DNA from: Roseospira visakhapatnamensis
GTDB taxonomy: Bacteria > Pseudomonadota > Alphaproteobacteria > Rhodospirillales > Rhodospirillaceae
Assembly: GCF_014197915.1 (NCBI RefSeq)
Contig: NZ_JACIGK010000014.1
Location: 1-64,000 of the forward strand
Direction of reading: 5' to 3'
DNA length: 64,000 bases
Shown here: positions 9,536 through 17,696 of the stretch, piece after piece
Numbering within the stretch: the stretch's first letter is position 1
How the letters are laid out: each line of letters begins with the position of its first letter
Made by a program: the position numbers and the translations under genes
Notes under the pieces: generated by a model
Databases searched by the model: none
The model's input: the letters and a program-made list of their open reading frames with translations, nothing else
Told to the model about the DNA's origin: nothing

Positions 9536-10389
9536 CAGGGGCGATCCTCCGAACGGGACGCGGGGGGACGGGGGGCCTCCCCGTCGTGGTCACCGGGGGG
9601 CAGAACCTCGGTCAGCAGCCCAAGCGACAGGACACGGGTCAACGCCCGGGTGAGGTCGAAGGCCACGTCGGTGCGGGTGGCCGCCTGGATGGCCGTTTCC
9701 AGCGTCTGGCCCATGCCCAGGGCAAGCAGCAACGAAAGCGTGCCGTGATCCGCGCGAACCATCAAGAGGGTTTCGTGGGGACGCCCGATTAGCACCGTGG
9801 CGCCCCCGTCGTCCAGCGATACCGTGTCGTCGGCGGGCCAGTCCGGCTGATGCATGGCCCAGATGCGGTCCACGGGCCAGGCCGACACCACGAAGCGAAA
9901 CGCCGGATGCACGGCGCACCGGCACAGGGGCAGCAGGGGCGCGGGCACGCGCGCCAGGGCGTCGGGGGGCAGGGGCGTCGCGTCGGCGGCATCCAGCGCG
10001 CTCAGCCGGGCCTGTTCCAGGCGTGCCACGTCCGGGAGATAGGGCAGGCTGGCGGCGGGCGCGTAGGTGGCCAGGAAATCGGCGAAGCCCTCGCCCCAGT
10101 AGGCCAGGATCGGCGAGGTGGGCGGATGCCCCCGCAGGAAGGCGCGCGCCGCCTGGGCGAAAAACGCCTCGCCCACCAGTGTCTTGACCACGGGCAGGTT
10201 TTCGCCCAACGCCTCGATCAGGGTGATGTGCGTGGTGTTGCGGTGGATGGCGAGCCGCTGCGCCGGGGTCAGGCCGTGGCCGGCAATGCCCGCCGCGGCC
10301 GCGACGGCGGGGTCATCGGACCCCAGCACCACGTCGCGGATCGCGGCCTGCCGGACGGCGAGGGATGGCGCGGCACCCGGCGCGCTCAT
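9535..10389 (-). CDS. bufC: BufC/HvfC-type DUF2063 partner of MNIO enzyme
   Basis: DUF2063 (HvfC-like) protein of 284 residues that partners the DUF692 enzyme in peptide modification. The family N-terminal domain is visible at about residues 8-105 (LAVRQAAIRDVVLG, LAIHRNTTHITLIEALGENLPVVKTLVGEAFF, RGHPPTSPILAYWGEGFADFLATY), followed by a longer C-terminal domain. The start ATG overlaps the bufB stop in a 4-base ATGA arrangement, implying translational coupling. The proposed role is substrate-peptide docking to BufB; this comes from characterised homologues rather than from this sequence. Confidence 0.88.
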   Translation of the reverse strand: MSAPGAAPSLAVRQAAIRDVVLGSDDPAVAAAAGIAGHGLTPAQRLAIHRNTTHITLIEALGENLPVVKTLVGEAFFAQAARAFLRGHPPTSPILAYWGEGFADFLATYAPAASLPYLPDVARLEQARLSALDAADATPLPPDALARVPAPLLPLCRCAVHPAFRFVVSAWPVDRIWAMHQPDWPADDTVSLDDGGATVLIGRPHETLLMVRADHGTLSLLLALGMGQTLETAIQAATRTDVAFDLTRALTRVLSLGLLTEVLPPGDHDGEAPRPPASRSEDRP

Positions 10390-11333
10390 CGACGGGTCTC
10401 CGGCGTGGGCATCGGCTGGGGGTGGTCGGCCGCCGCCTGCAACAGGTCGTCCAGGCGCCCGGCCTCGGCCGCCAGCGCCGCCCAGGGCGGCACGTTGGTG
10501 TCGCGCTCCAGCAGGGTCGGGCGCGGCCCGGTGCGGCGCAGGGTCTCGACGTACAGGGCCAGCACCGCCTCGGGCGCCGGCGAGCCATGATCGTCGATGC
10601 GGATGTCCACGCCGTCGATGCGGCGGACCGCGTGCCCGGCGACATGGATCTCGCCCACCGCGTCCAGCGGCGCGCCGTCCAGGTAGGCCAGCGGATCGAA
10701 ACCCAGATTGCCGGCGCTGACGACGATGTTGTTGACGTCCAGCAGCAGGCCGCACCCGGTGCGTCTGACCAGGGCGGTCAGGAATTCGGGCTCCTCGCGA
10801 TCGTCTCCCGGCCGGCCGGGGTCGAAGGCCAGGTATCGCGACGGGTTCTCCACCAGGATCGGCCGGCCGAGGGCCTCCTGGGTCTGGTCCACGTGTCGCG
10901 TGACCAGGTCCAGCGCCTCGTCGGTGTAGGGCAGCGGCAGCAGGTCGTTGAGAAAGGTGCCGCCGCTGGCGCACCACGCCAGGTGTTCGGAAACCAGGGC
11001 GGGCTGGTAGCGATCCACCACCCGACGCAGCCGTGCCAGATGGGCGCGGTCCAGGCCCTCGGCGCCACCCAGGGACAGACCCACCCCGTGAATCGACAGG
11101 GGATGGTCGCGACGCACGGCCTCCAGCGCATGCCGGCGCGGGCCGCCGGCCTGCATGGCGTTCTCCGCGTGCACCTCCACCCAGGACACCGGACCCGGGT
11201 CCGCCCGCAGGTCGGCCATGTGCGCGGGTTTCAGGCCGACACCGACGGCGCGGGCGGGGAGTGCGTCGGACGGCGGCGTGCCCTCGGGGCGGGCGGCGGC
11301 GACGGCCTGCGCGCGGGCGGGAAGATGGGTCAT
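10386..11333 (-). CDS. bufB: BufB, DUF692/MNIO multinuclear iron oxidase
   Basis: 315-residue DUF692 protein of the multinuclear non-heme iron-dependent oxidative (MNIO) family (MbnB, TglH, ChrH). It has a TIM-barrel with probable metal ligands spread over the motifs EVHAENAM, LSIHGVGLSLGG, VSEHLAWCASGG, LVENPSRYL, LLDVNNIVVSAGNLGFDP, EIHVAGHA and RIDDHGSPAP. MNIOs oxidise cysteines of precursor peptides; in bufferins they make copper-binding thiooxazole-type heterocycles. Its substrate is very probably the 86-residue peptide encoded 101 bases upstream. A strong hairpin separates the two genes. Confidence 0.93.
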   Translation of the reverse strand: MTHLPARAQAVAAARPEGTPPSDALPARAVGVGLKPAHMADLRADPGPVSWVEVHAENAMQAGGPRRHALEAVRRDHPLSIHGVGLSLGGAEGLDRAHLARLRRVVDRYQPALVSEHLAWCASGGTFLNDLLPLPYTDEALDLVTRHVDQTQEALGRPILVENPSRYLAFDPGRPGDDREEPEFLTALVRRTGCGLLLDVNNIVVSAGNLGFDPLAYLDGAPLDAVGEIHVAGHAVRRIDGVDIRIDDHGSPAPEAVLALYVETLRRTGPRPTLLERDTNVPPWAALAAEAGRLDDLLQAAADHPQPMPTPETRR

Positions 11334-11381
11334 GGCGATGACGTCCGGCGGTCGGGGCGTTGTGTCCCGTCAGGCACCGGA

Positions 11382-11413
11382 GGGGCGGGACCCAGGGTCC
11401 GGGTCCACGCCCC
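11382..11413 (-). promoter_or_regulatory. intra-operon hairpin between bufA and bufB
   Basis: GGGGCGGGACCC (11382-11393) pairs with GGGTCC-A-CGCCCC (11401-11413) as a 12-bp stem with a single bulged A and a 7-base loop. Transcription runs leftwards from bufA into bufB, and no T tract follows. It is therefore better read as an mRNA-stabilising or attenuating stem that keeps precursor peptide mRNA more abundant than the enzyme mRNA. That function is inference; the stem itself is direct. Confidence 0.6.
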
Positions 11414-11434
11414 GCCGGGCCGTCCGGTGGCGCG

Positions 11435-11695
11435 TTAGCCGGAGTGGGGTTCGGTGCTGCCGTTCACCAGCTTGTCGCAGGTGCCGGCGAGCACGGCGAC
11501 GAAGGCGTCGCCCTGACCGTCGGTCTTGGAGGTGCCGGCACAGGACGAGCTTGCGGTGGCGCAGTCGTTATGGCCGGCCTTGGCGACGCCGTAGCACTTT
11601 TCCATGTCGGCGGCGGCGGCGCCGGTCGGCGCGGACAGGGCGACGGCGGCGGCCAGGGCGGCGGCGGCGATGGTCAGGGTCTCGGTGCTCTTCAT
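11435..11695 (-). CDS. bufA: bufferin precursor peptide BufA1 (DUF2282)
   Basis: 86-residue exported precursor: Lys/Thr start, hydrophobic core [23 protein letters not shown] (signal peptide, cleavage probably near residue 29), then a small core region with exactly four cysteines (Cys34, Cys45, Cys52, Cys73) in the DUF2282 pattern [14 protein letters not shown]...SSCAGTS...GTC. In characterised bufferins some of these cysteines are converted by BufB to copper-chelating heterocycles and the product acts in the periplasm in copper tolerance. ATG11695 is the start that gives the signal peptide directly. It heads the operon and is divergent from copA. Confidence 0.93.
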   Translation of the reverse strand: MKSTETLTIAAAALAAAVALSAPTGAAAADMEKCYGVAKAGHNDCATASSSCAGTSKTDGQGDAFVAVLAGTCDKLVNGSTEPHSG

Positions 11696-12088
11696 GGGGC
11701 GTGTCTCCTGGACCGATGGGAATCGTGACGGATAGGGGTTGGGATCCGGACTGGACCTTTCCAGGGTGGCGACGGGGCGCCCCGGTGACGATGACCGGCG
11801 ACGAGGCTTGATGCGCATCCCCGTTGCAACCCACTATGTCTGAGAAAAAGAGTCGGATAAAATGCCGTTCGGCCATGCATTCCATAACCGTCGGGTATGG
11901 TCGGGGGGAGGGGACGACCTGGACTCGGACCCCGTGGGGTGGGAGACCGTGGCCGGCGTGCACGGGGATGTGCTGGACGGGGGCGCCGGATTGCCCCATG
12001 TGTTTATGCAGGATGTGTTCTCAGGCGGGGGCCGGGCGGGGCACGTCCGGCGACGCCCCGAAGGCCCTTGTCATCGCCAGGAGAGGTC
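11696..12088. other. divergent bufA/copA control region
   Basis: 393 bases between the leftward bufA and the rightward copA start. It must hold both promoters. I searched by eye for CueR-type and ECF-type motifs and found none that was convincing. The bases around 11820-11890 are less GC-rich. No regulator gene lies next to this pair. Confidence 0.5.
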
Positions 12089-14332
12089 ATGGATCCCAGG
12101 TCTCCCGATGTGAGTCCACCCGAGGGGGCGCCCACGAGAGTCATTGACCTCGACATCCTCGGCATGACCTGCGCGGCCTGCTCCGGCCGGGTGGAGCGCG
12201 TGCTCGCGCGGCCGTCCGGCGTGCATACGGCGCGCGTCAACCTGGCGACCGCGCGCGCGCGGATCGAACTGGAGGAGGACACGGCCACCCCGGACGACCT
12301 GATCGCTGCGGTGCGCAAGGCCGGGTTCGATGCCCGCGAATGCGTCCCCGAGTCCGGCACCGCCGACCGCCCGGACGCTCCGTGGTGGGGCGACCGCCGC
12401 GACGGCATAGACATGGCGGTGGCCCTCGTGTTCACGCTGCCGTTGCTGGCCGAGATGGTCGCCATGTGGGCCGGCCTGCCGTGGTCCCTGTCCCCCTGGC
12501 TGGCGCTGGCGCTGGCCACGCCGGTGCAGGTGATCGCCGGTCGCCGCTTCGTGGTCGGGGCCTGGAAGAGCCTGCGCGCCGGCGCCGGCACCATGGACGT
12601 TCTGGTCGCCCTGGGGACCTGGGCCGCCTACCTGTTCAGCGCCGGGCGCGTGCTTCAGGGCCAGGCCGACCAGGGGCTCTACTTCGAGGGCGCGGCCGTG
12701 GTCATTACCCTGGTGTTGTTGGGTAAGGTGCTGGAGGGTCGGGCCAGGGGCTCGGCGGCGGCGGCCATCCGTGGCCTGATGAGGCTGCGTCCCGACGTGG
12801 CCCGAGTGGAGCGGGAGGACGGCACGACCGAGGAGATTGCCCTGTCCCGGGTCGGCGTGGGCACGCTGGTGCTGGTGCGCCCCGGGGAACGGATGCCCGT
12901 CGACGGCGAGATCGTCGACGGCGACAGCCAGATCGACGAAAGCCTGGTGACCGGCGAGAGCCTGCCCGTGGCGCGCGGTCCCGGCGACGCGGTCCTGGGC
13001 GGCGCCATCAACGGCGACGGTCTGTTGCGCGTGCGGGCCACCAGTCCGGGCGGAGAGGGCACCTTGACCCGGATCATCCGCCTGGTGGAGGACGCCCAGG
13101 CCAGCAAGGCGCCGGTGCAGCGGCTGGTCGACCGGGTGGCGGCCGTGTTCGTGCCCATCATCGTCGCCGTGTCCGCGCTGACGTTCGCGCTGTGGTGGGG
13201 CCTGGCCGGGGATGCCGAGGCCGGCTTTGTCGCCGCCGTGTCGGTGCTGGTGGTCGCCTGTCCCTGCGCCCTGGGACTGGCGACGCCGACGGCGATCATG
13301 GTAGGCACCGGGCTCGCGGCGCGGCGGGGCGTGCTCATCAAGGATGCCGCCGCGCTGGAGCGGGCGCACCACACCGATACCGTGGTGTTCGACAAGACCG
13401 GCACGCTGACCGAGGGGCGGCCGGCGCTCGACGAGGTGATCGTGCTGGACCCGGATCTCGACGCGGACCGCCTGGTGAGTCTGGTCGCCAGTGCCCAGCA
13501 GGGCAGCGAACACGTGCTGGCCCGGGCGTTGCTGGCGGCCGCCGCCGCGGGCGACCTGCCGCTGCATCCGGTGTCGGAGTTTCAGGCCCGGCCGGGTCGG
13601 GGGCTGGTGGCCATGGTGGACGGCCGCCTGCTGCTGATCGGCTCGCGCCGGCTGATGCTGGAGACCGGACGGGCGCGCGACGGCGATCCCATCGATCGCC
13701 GCGCGGCCGTCCTGGAGCGGAGTGGCCACACCGTGGTCTGGGTGGCCGACCCCGACGGGCCGGTGATGGGGCTTTTGGCTCTGTCCGATCCCGTCAGGGC
13801 CGGCGCCGCCGACGCGGTGGCGCGGCTGAAGGATCTGGGCATGCGGAGCGTGCTGCTGACCGGCGACTCCTGGGCCGTGGCCCGCTCGGTGGCCGTGCGC
13901 CTGGGCATGGAGGACGTGCACGCCGAGGTTCTGCCCGAGGACAAGGCGCGCGTGATCGACGGCCTGCGCGCCGAGGGTCGGGTGGTGGCCATGGTGGGCG
14001 ACGGTCTGAACGACGCGCCGGCCCTGGCCGTCGCCGACGTGGGCGTGGCCATGGGCACGGGCACCGACGTGGCCATGCATACCGCCGGGATCACCCTGAT
14101 GCGCGGCGACCCGACGTTGCTGCCGGTGGCGCTGGGCCTGTCGCGCGCGACCTATGACCGCATTCGGTTGAACCTGCTCTGGGCCTTCGTCTACAACGTG
14201 GCGGCCGTGCCGGCCGCCGCGCTGGGACTGCTGACGCCGGCCATCGCCGGGGCGGCCATGGCGCTGTCGAGCGTCAGCGTGGTCACCAGTTCCTTGCTGC
14301 TTCGGCGGTCTCGTGCGGCCCGCCTCTCCTGA
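12089..14332 (+). CDS. copA: CopA-type Cu(I)-exporting P1B ATPase
   Basis: Inner-membrane Cu(+)-translocating P-type ATPase of 747 residues that exports cytosolic copper to the periplasm. One N-terminal heavy-metal domain carries GMTCAAC (Cys28, Cys31). The actuator has VTGESLP, the transport-site helix has CPC (Cys391-Pro-Cys393), the phosphorylation site is DKTGT (Asp435), and the hinge is GDGLNDAPAL near residue 638. Six or more further membrane helices are evident. ATG12089 is preceded by AGGAGAGG; upstream open frame is unconserved. It is divergent from the copper-linked bufferin operon, so the two probably form one copper-defence locus. Confidence 0.96.
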   Translation: MDPRSPDVSPPEGAPTRVIDLDILGMTCAACSGRVERVLARPSGVHTARVNLATARARIELEEDTATPDDLIAAVRKAGFDARECVPESGTADRPDAPWWGDRRDGIDMAVALVFTLPLLAEMVAMWAGLPWSLSPWLALALATPVQVIAGRRFVVGAWKSLRAGAGTMDVLVALGTWAAYLFSAGRVLQGQADQGLYFEGAAVVITLVLLGKVLEGRARGSAAAAIRGLMRLRPDVARVEREDGTTEEIALSRVGVGTLVLVRPGERMPVDGEIVDGDSQIDESLVTGESLPVARGPGDAVLGGAINGDGLLRVRATSPGGEGTLTRIIRLVEDAQASKAPVQRLVDRVAAVFVPIIVAVSALTFALWWGLAGDAEAGFVAAVSVLVVACPCALGLATPTAIMVGTGLAARRGVLIKDAAALERAHHTDTVVFDKTGTLTEGRPALDEVIVLDPDLDADRLVSLVASAQQGSEHVLARALLAAAAAGDLPLHPVSEFQARPGRGLVAMVDGRLLLIGSRRLMLETGRARDGDPIDRRAAVLERSGHTVVWVADPDGPVMGLLALSDPVRAGAADAVARLKDLGMRSVLLTGDSWAVARSVAVRLGMEDVHAEVLPEDKARVIDGLRAEGRVVAMVGDGLNDAPALAVADVGVAMGTGTDVAMHTAGITLMRGDPTLLPVALGLSRATYDRIRLNLLWAFVYNVAAVPAAALGLLTPAIAGAAMALSSVSVVTSSLLLRRSRAARLS

Positions 14333-14348
14333 TCCGAGGTCCGGGGTC

Positions 14349-14870
14349 ATGTCTCTGCCCGACGCCTGCGCGCCCCTGTTCGCCCACCTGGAGCGGCTGG
14401 GCATCGCCACCACAACGACGACTCACCCGCCCGTGCGGACGGTGGGGGAGGCGCGCGCGACCTACACCCTCCTTCCCGGGGTGCACTGCAAGAACCTGTT
14501 CCTGAAGGATGCCAAGGGGGCCGTGGTCCTGGTGGTCTGCCCCCATGACCGGGTGCTGGACGTCAATCGCCTGCACCGGCGCCTGGGACCGGCGGTGGGC
14601 GCCAAGCGGCTGTCGTTCGGCAAGGCCGACCTGCTTATGGAGGTGCTGGGGGTGGAGCCCGGCTCGGTCACGCCCCTGGCGCTGATCAACGACCGCGACC
14701 GGCGCGTGACCGTGGTTCTGGACGCCGAGATGATGGCCGCCGAGGTGGCCAACTATCATCCGCTGGTGAACACGGCGACGACCGCGATTCGCACCGCCGA
14801 CCTGCGCCGCTTCCTCGACAGCCTTGGGCATGTCGTGCATGTGGTGGATCTGGCCGCGCCGCCCGGTTAG
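14349..14870 (+). CDS. proX: prolyl-tRNA synthetase-associated deacylase (ProX/YbaK fold)
   Basis: 173-residue stand-alone trans-editing domain that hydrolyses mischarged tRNA(Pro). Motifs of the YbaK/ProX fold are present: HPPVRTVGEARATYTLLPGVHCKNLFLKDAKG, with the conserved Lys-Asn-Leu-Phe-Leu, then VNRLHRRLG, GAKRLSFG and EPGSVTPLALIND. It starts 16 bases after copA and may be co-transcribed with it, without a functional link. An ATG inside the copA end (14313) is less likely. Its stop overlaps the convergent larB stop by four bases. Confidence 0.9.
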   Translation: MSLPDACAPLFAHLERLGIATTTTTHPPVRTVGEARATYTLLPGVHCKNLFLKDAKGAVVLVVCPHDRVLDVNRLHRRLGPAVGAKRLSFGKADLLMEVLGVEPGSVTPLALINDRDRRVTVVLDAEMMAAEVANYHPLVNTATTAIRTADLRRFLDSLGHVVHVVDLAAPPG

Positions 14871-15556
14871 GTCTGCGGGGCTGGTGACTCCCGCCCGGCG
14901 TCGGCTGGCAGGGCCAGCGCCCGAAGCGCGGCGCAGGCGGCGCCATAGCCGTTGTCGATGTTGGTTACCAGCAGGCCGGGCGCGCAACTCGCCAGGGCGG
15001 CGTTCAGGGCGGTGTGTCCGCCAGTGGCGATTCCATAGCCCACGGCGGTCGGCACCGCGATCAGCAAACCCGGCAGCAATCCCCCGGCGACGGTGAACAA
15101 CGCCCCCTCCATGCCGGCGACCAGGATCACGACCGGAAAGGCCGCCAACCGCTCCTGGATCTCCAGCAGCCGCCAGAGGCCCGCCACGCCCACGTCGGCG
15201 AACACTGTCGCCGCGCAACCGGCGAAGCGCAGGGTGCGCGCGACCTCGCCGGCAACGGGCAGGTCGGCGGTCCCGCCCGTGACCACGGCGACCGAACCTT
15301 CGTCGCGCACGGCCGGCCAGTCCCCGAGGACCGCCGTGCGCGACAGCGGGTCATGGTCCAGCGCGGTTCGCAGGCCGGACGGCAGCGCCGCCAGCATCGC
15401 GGTGTCCAGGCGGGTGAGCAGGCACCGCCCATGGGCGGTGCGTCCCGCCTCGGCGGCGATGGCGATCTGTTCGGCGGTCTTGCCGGCGCAGAACACCGCC
15501 TCGGGCAGGCCGATCCGCCGCGCCCGGTCGGCGTCGAAGCGCACCGTGGGCGTCAT
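14867..15556 (-). CDS. larB: LarB, nicotinic acid adenine dinucleotide carboxylase/hydrolase
   Basis: First enzyme of nickel-pincer nucleotide cofactor synthesis: carboxylates the pyridinium ring of NaAD and releases AMP, giving pyridinium-3,5-biscarboxylic acid mononucleotide. The 229-residue protein has the PurE-like C-terminal region with VAVVTGGTADLPVAGEV, ADVGVAGLWRL, VVILVAGMEGALFTVAGGL, IAVPTAVGYG and LVTNIDNGYGAA. The N-terminus (DADRARRIGLPEAVFCAGK) carries the conserved E-x-V-F/Y-C segment. Its ATG overlaps the larE stop. It is the last gene of the TRAP-glxK-larACEB operon. Confidence 0.95.
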   Translation of the reverse strand: MTPTVRFDADRARRIGLPEAVFCAGKTAEQIAIAAEAGRTAHGRCLLTRLDTAMLAALPSGLRTALDHDPLSRTAVLGDWPAVRDEGSVAVVTGGTADLPVAGEVARTLRFAGCAATVFADVGVAGLWRLLEIQERLAAFPVVILVAGMEGALFTVAGGLLPGLLIAVPTAVGYGIATGGHTALNAALASCAPGLLVTNIDNGYGAACAALRALALPADAGRESPAPQT

Positions 15557-16374
15557 TCGGCCGCCATCTGCCGTGTCAGGACGGCGCCGCCCATGATGTA
15601 GGGGGCCAGCGCCACCGGCCGGCCGGGCGCGCGCATCCTCACGGCCGCGATCAGCGCCCGGCGGGCATCGGCGTCGAGGGCATCCAGGGTCGCGGTGTCG
15701 AGTTCCACCACCAAACCCGTCCGCCGGACCCGGCAGCGCACGGTGCGCGGTGTGAGTCGCGCGCGCACCATCCGCTCGATGGTGTGTGCCAGGGCCAGGT
15801 CGGCGGCGTCTACCCGCAAGCCGATCTCGACGCGGCTGGACAGGCAGGGCGCCGCCGGCAGCGTCGCCACCGCCCCCAGCCCCAGGGCCGCCGCCAGCGC
15901 GCGCACGGCGGCCTTGTCCAGTCCGGCCTCGACGAAGGGATGGCGCACGCCGCGTTCGCCGGCGGCCCGCAGGCCGGGGCGCACGTCGCACAGGTCGTCG
16001 CGGTTGGTGCCCGACAGGATGACCCGGCCCGGCGCGACCCGGGCCACGGCGTCGTACAGGTGGCTCTTGCAGTGATAGCAGCGGTCCAGGCCGTTGGCGC
16101 GATAGCGGGGATCGGCGAACTCGCCGGCATCCACGACCCGCAGCGGCCAACCCCGCGCCGAGGCCAGCAGGCGGGTGCGGGCGGTCGCCTCGGCGGGCAC
16201 GGCGGGCGAGGTGGCGTGGACGCACAACAGGTCGGCCCCCAGCGCGCCGACGGCCGCCGCCAGCGTCAGGCTGTCCACGCCGCCGCTGACCGCCACGGCA
16301 TAGGGGGATTCCTCGGCCAGCGCGACGGCGAGCCCCGCCGGAACGGTGGGGACGAGGGACCTGGGGTGCGTCAT
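15553..16374 (-). CDS. larE: LarE, sulfur transferase for nickel-pincer cofactor
   Basis: ATP-dependent PP-loop enzyme of 273 residues that thiolates the biscarboxylate intermediate to the dithio acid. The PP-loop SGGVDSLTLA (residues 30-39) activates the carboxylate by AMP. Three cysteines stand out: Cys99 and Cys102 in RCYHCK and Cys177 in APCLSSR, the position of the sulfur-donor cysteine. LarE proteins with only the last Cys sacrifice it; proteins with all three are reported to bind an iron-sulfur cluster and act catalytically, so this one is probably the cluster type. Four-base overlaps with both neighbours. Confidence 0.95.
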   Translation of the reverse strand: MTHPRSLVPTVPAGLAVALAEESPYAVAVSGGVDSLTLAAAVGALGADLLCVHATSPAVPAEATARTRLLASARGWPLRVVDAGEFADPRYRANGLDRCYHCKSHLYDAVARVAPGRVILSGTNRDDLCDVRPGLRAAGERGVRHPFVEAGLDKAAVRALAAALGLGAVATLPAAPCLSSRVEIGLRVDAADLALAHTIERMVRARLTPRTVRCRVRRTGLVVELDTATLDALDADARRALIAAVRMRAPGRPVALAPYIMGGAVLTRQMAAE

Positions 16375-17696
16375 TCCGGGTCCTCCGGCAGGGCGAGGGC
16401 GTCCACGACGGCCGCGTGGCGGTGTCGGGCGCGAGGGGCCGCCCCCGGGATCGCGGTTTGCGCGTCGGCCTCCAGCTTGGCCGTGCGGCGGCCGCCCGGG
16501 CGCGTGGCCACCTTGACCGGTCCGGCCGGGGTCTGGCACAGCCGGCGCGGCAGAATACTCCGCGACACACTCTGGTGGCGCACGCCAAGGGTGGTGGTTT
16601 CCTCCAGGCAGGCGGCGGCGACCGCGTCGGCCCGCTCCGGCCGGCACAGAACCTGGACCTGCGTGGCCATGCGGCCCTTCTTGGCGAACACGGGGGCTTG
16701 CAGGACATCCAGCACGCCCGCGGCGCCGCGCAGGTGCGCCAGCCCGGCGGCCAGATCCTCGGGGGTCTGGTCGTCCACCTCGAAGGTCAGCACCGCCACC
16801 CTGTCGGTGCCCAAACCCCCGGCGCCCAGGCCCTCGGCCGAGGACGCGGCGACGGCCTCCAGCACCAGAACGCGCAGGACGTTGCTACGCCCCGGCAGGC
16901 GGCGGGTGCCGAAGCCCATGCCGACGGCGGCGATGGCATGGGGGTCTGCCGGGCGCGCCAGCGCCGGCTTCAGGTGGCGCAGCAGGGCGGCCCCCGTGGG
17001 CGTCACGCGCTCGCCGCCGATGCCGTCATCGATCACCGGCAGCCCCGCCAGCAGCAGCGCCGTGGCCGGCGCCGGGACCGGTAGCGATCCATGGGCGGTC
17101 TCCACCAGTCCGCACCCCAGCGGCAGGGGCGCGGTGGACCAGGTGGCCGGACCGATGGCCTCGATCAGCGCCGCCGCGCCGACCACGTCGGCCACGGAGT
17201 CCCAGTCCGCCACCTCGTGGAAGGTCACGTCGTCGGGCGCCTTGCCGTGCACGCGCCCCTCGGCCGCCGCCAGATCGCCGAAGATCGCCAGCGCCCGGTC
17301 TCGGACGCCCGGTGCCAGCGGCGCGGCGGCCAGGCGCGCGCGCAGGTCGCGCCACCGTCCGGTGGCGTGGTCGTGCGCGGGGGCGTCGTGATGATGATGA
17401 TGGTGGTGGTCATGGCCATGGTGGTGATGGTGATCATGATCGTGACCGTGACCGTGGGCATGCCCATGGTGATGCGCGTCATGCGGCCCGCGCACCTGGA
17501 ATCGCCGCCCGGTCAGGCATCCGTCGTCGTGCGGCTCGATCCGCAGGGACCAGCCCTCCGGCAGGCCGCAGGCGGCCACGGCCCCGCGCACCGCCGCCTC
17601 GTGCCGGGGAAAGGCATCCAGCAACGCGGCGATCAGCATGTCGCCGGCCACGCCCCCCACGGGATCGACGTGGATATGCACCGTGCCCGGCCTCAT
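16371..17696 (-). CDS. larC: LarC, nickel insertion protein (single fused ORF)
   Basis: Cyclometallase of 441 residues that inserts Ni into the dithiolated pincer nucleotide using CTP. The LarC1 part begins TVHIHVDPVGGVAGDMLIAALLDAF and contains TFHEVADWDSVADVVGAA; the LarC2 part has VAVLTFEVDDQTPEDLAAGL and the ending FAKKGRMATQVQVL...SVSRSILPRR. It is one continuous frame, unlike lactobacilli where larC1 and larC2 are joined by frameshifting. A His-rich insert at residues 72-110 holds 24 histidines and probably stores or delivers nickel. The start overlaps the larA stop. Confidence 0.96.
   Translation of the reverse strand: MRPGTVHIHVDPVGGVAGDMLIAALLDAFPRHEAAVRGAVAACGLPEGWSLRIEPHDDGCLTGRRFQVRGPHDAHHHGHAHGHGHDHDHHHHHGHDHHHHHHHDAPAHDHATGRWRDLRARLAAAPLAPGVRDRALAIFGDLAAAEGRVHGKAPDDVTFHEVADWDSVADVVGAAALIEAIGPATWSTAPLPLGCGLVETAHGSLPVPAPATALLLAGLPVIDDGIGGERVTPTGAALLRHLKPALARPADPHAIAAVGMGFGTRRLPGRSNVLRVLVLEAVAASSAEGLGAGGLGTDRVAVLTFEVDDQTPEDLAAGLAHLRGAAGVLDVLQAPVFAKKGRMATQVQVLCRPERADAVAAACLEETTTLGVRHQSVSRSILPRRLCQTPAGPVKVATRPGGRRTAKLEADAQTAIPGAAPRARHRHAAVVDALALPEDPE

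Noticed and set aside
12071-14413. 780-codon open frame antisense to copA
   Set aside because: His/Gln/Arg/Gly-rich shadow of a high-GC gene; copA on the other strand has every catalytic motif.
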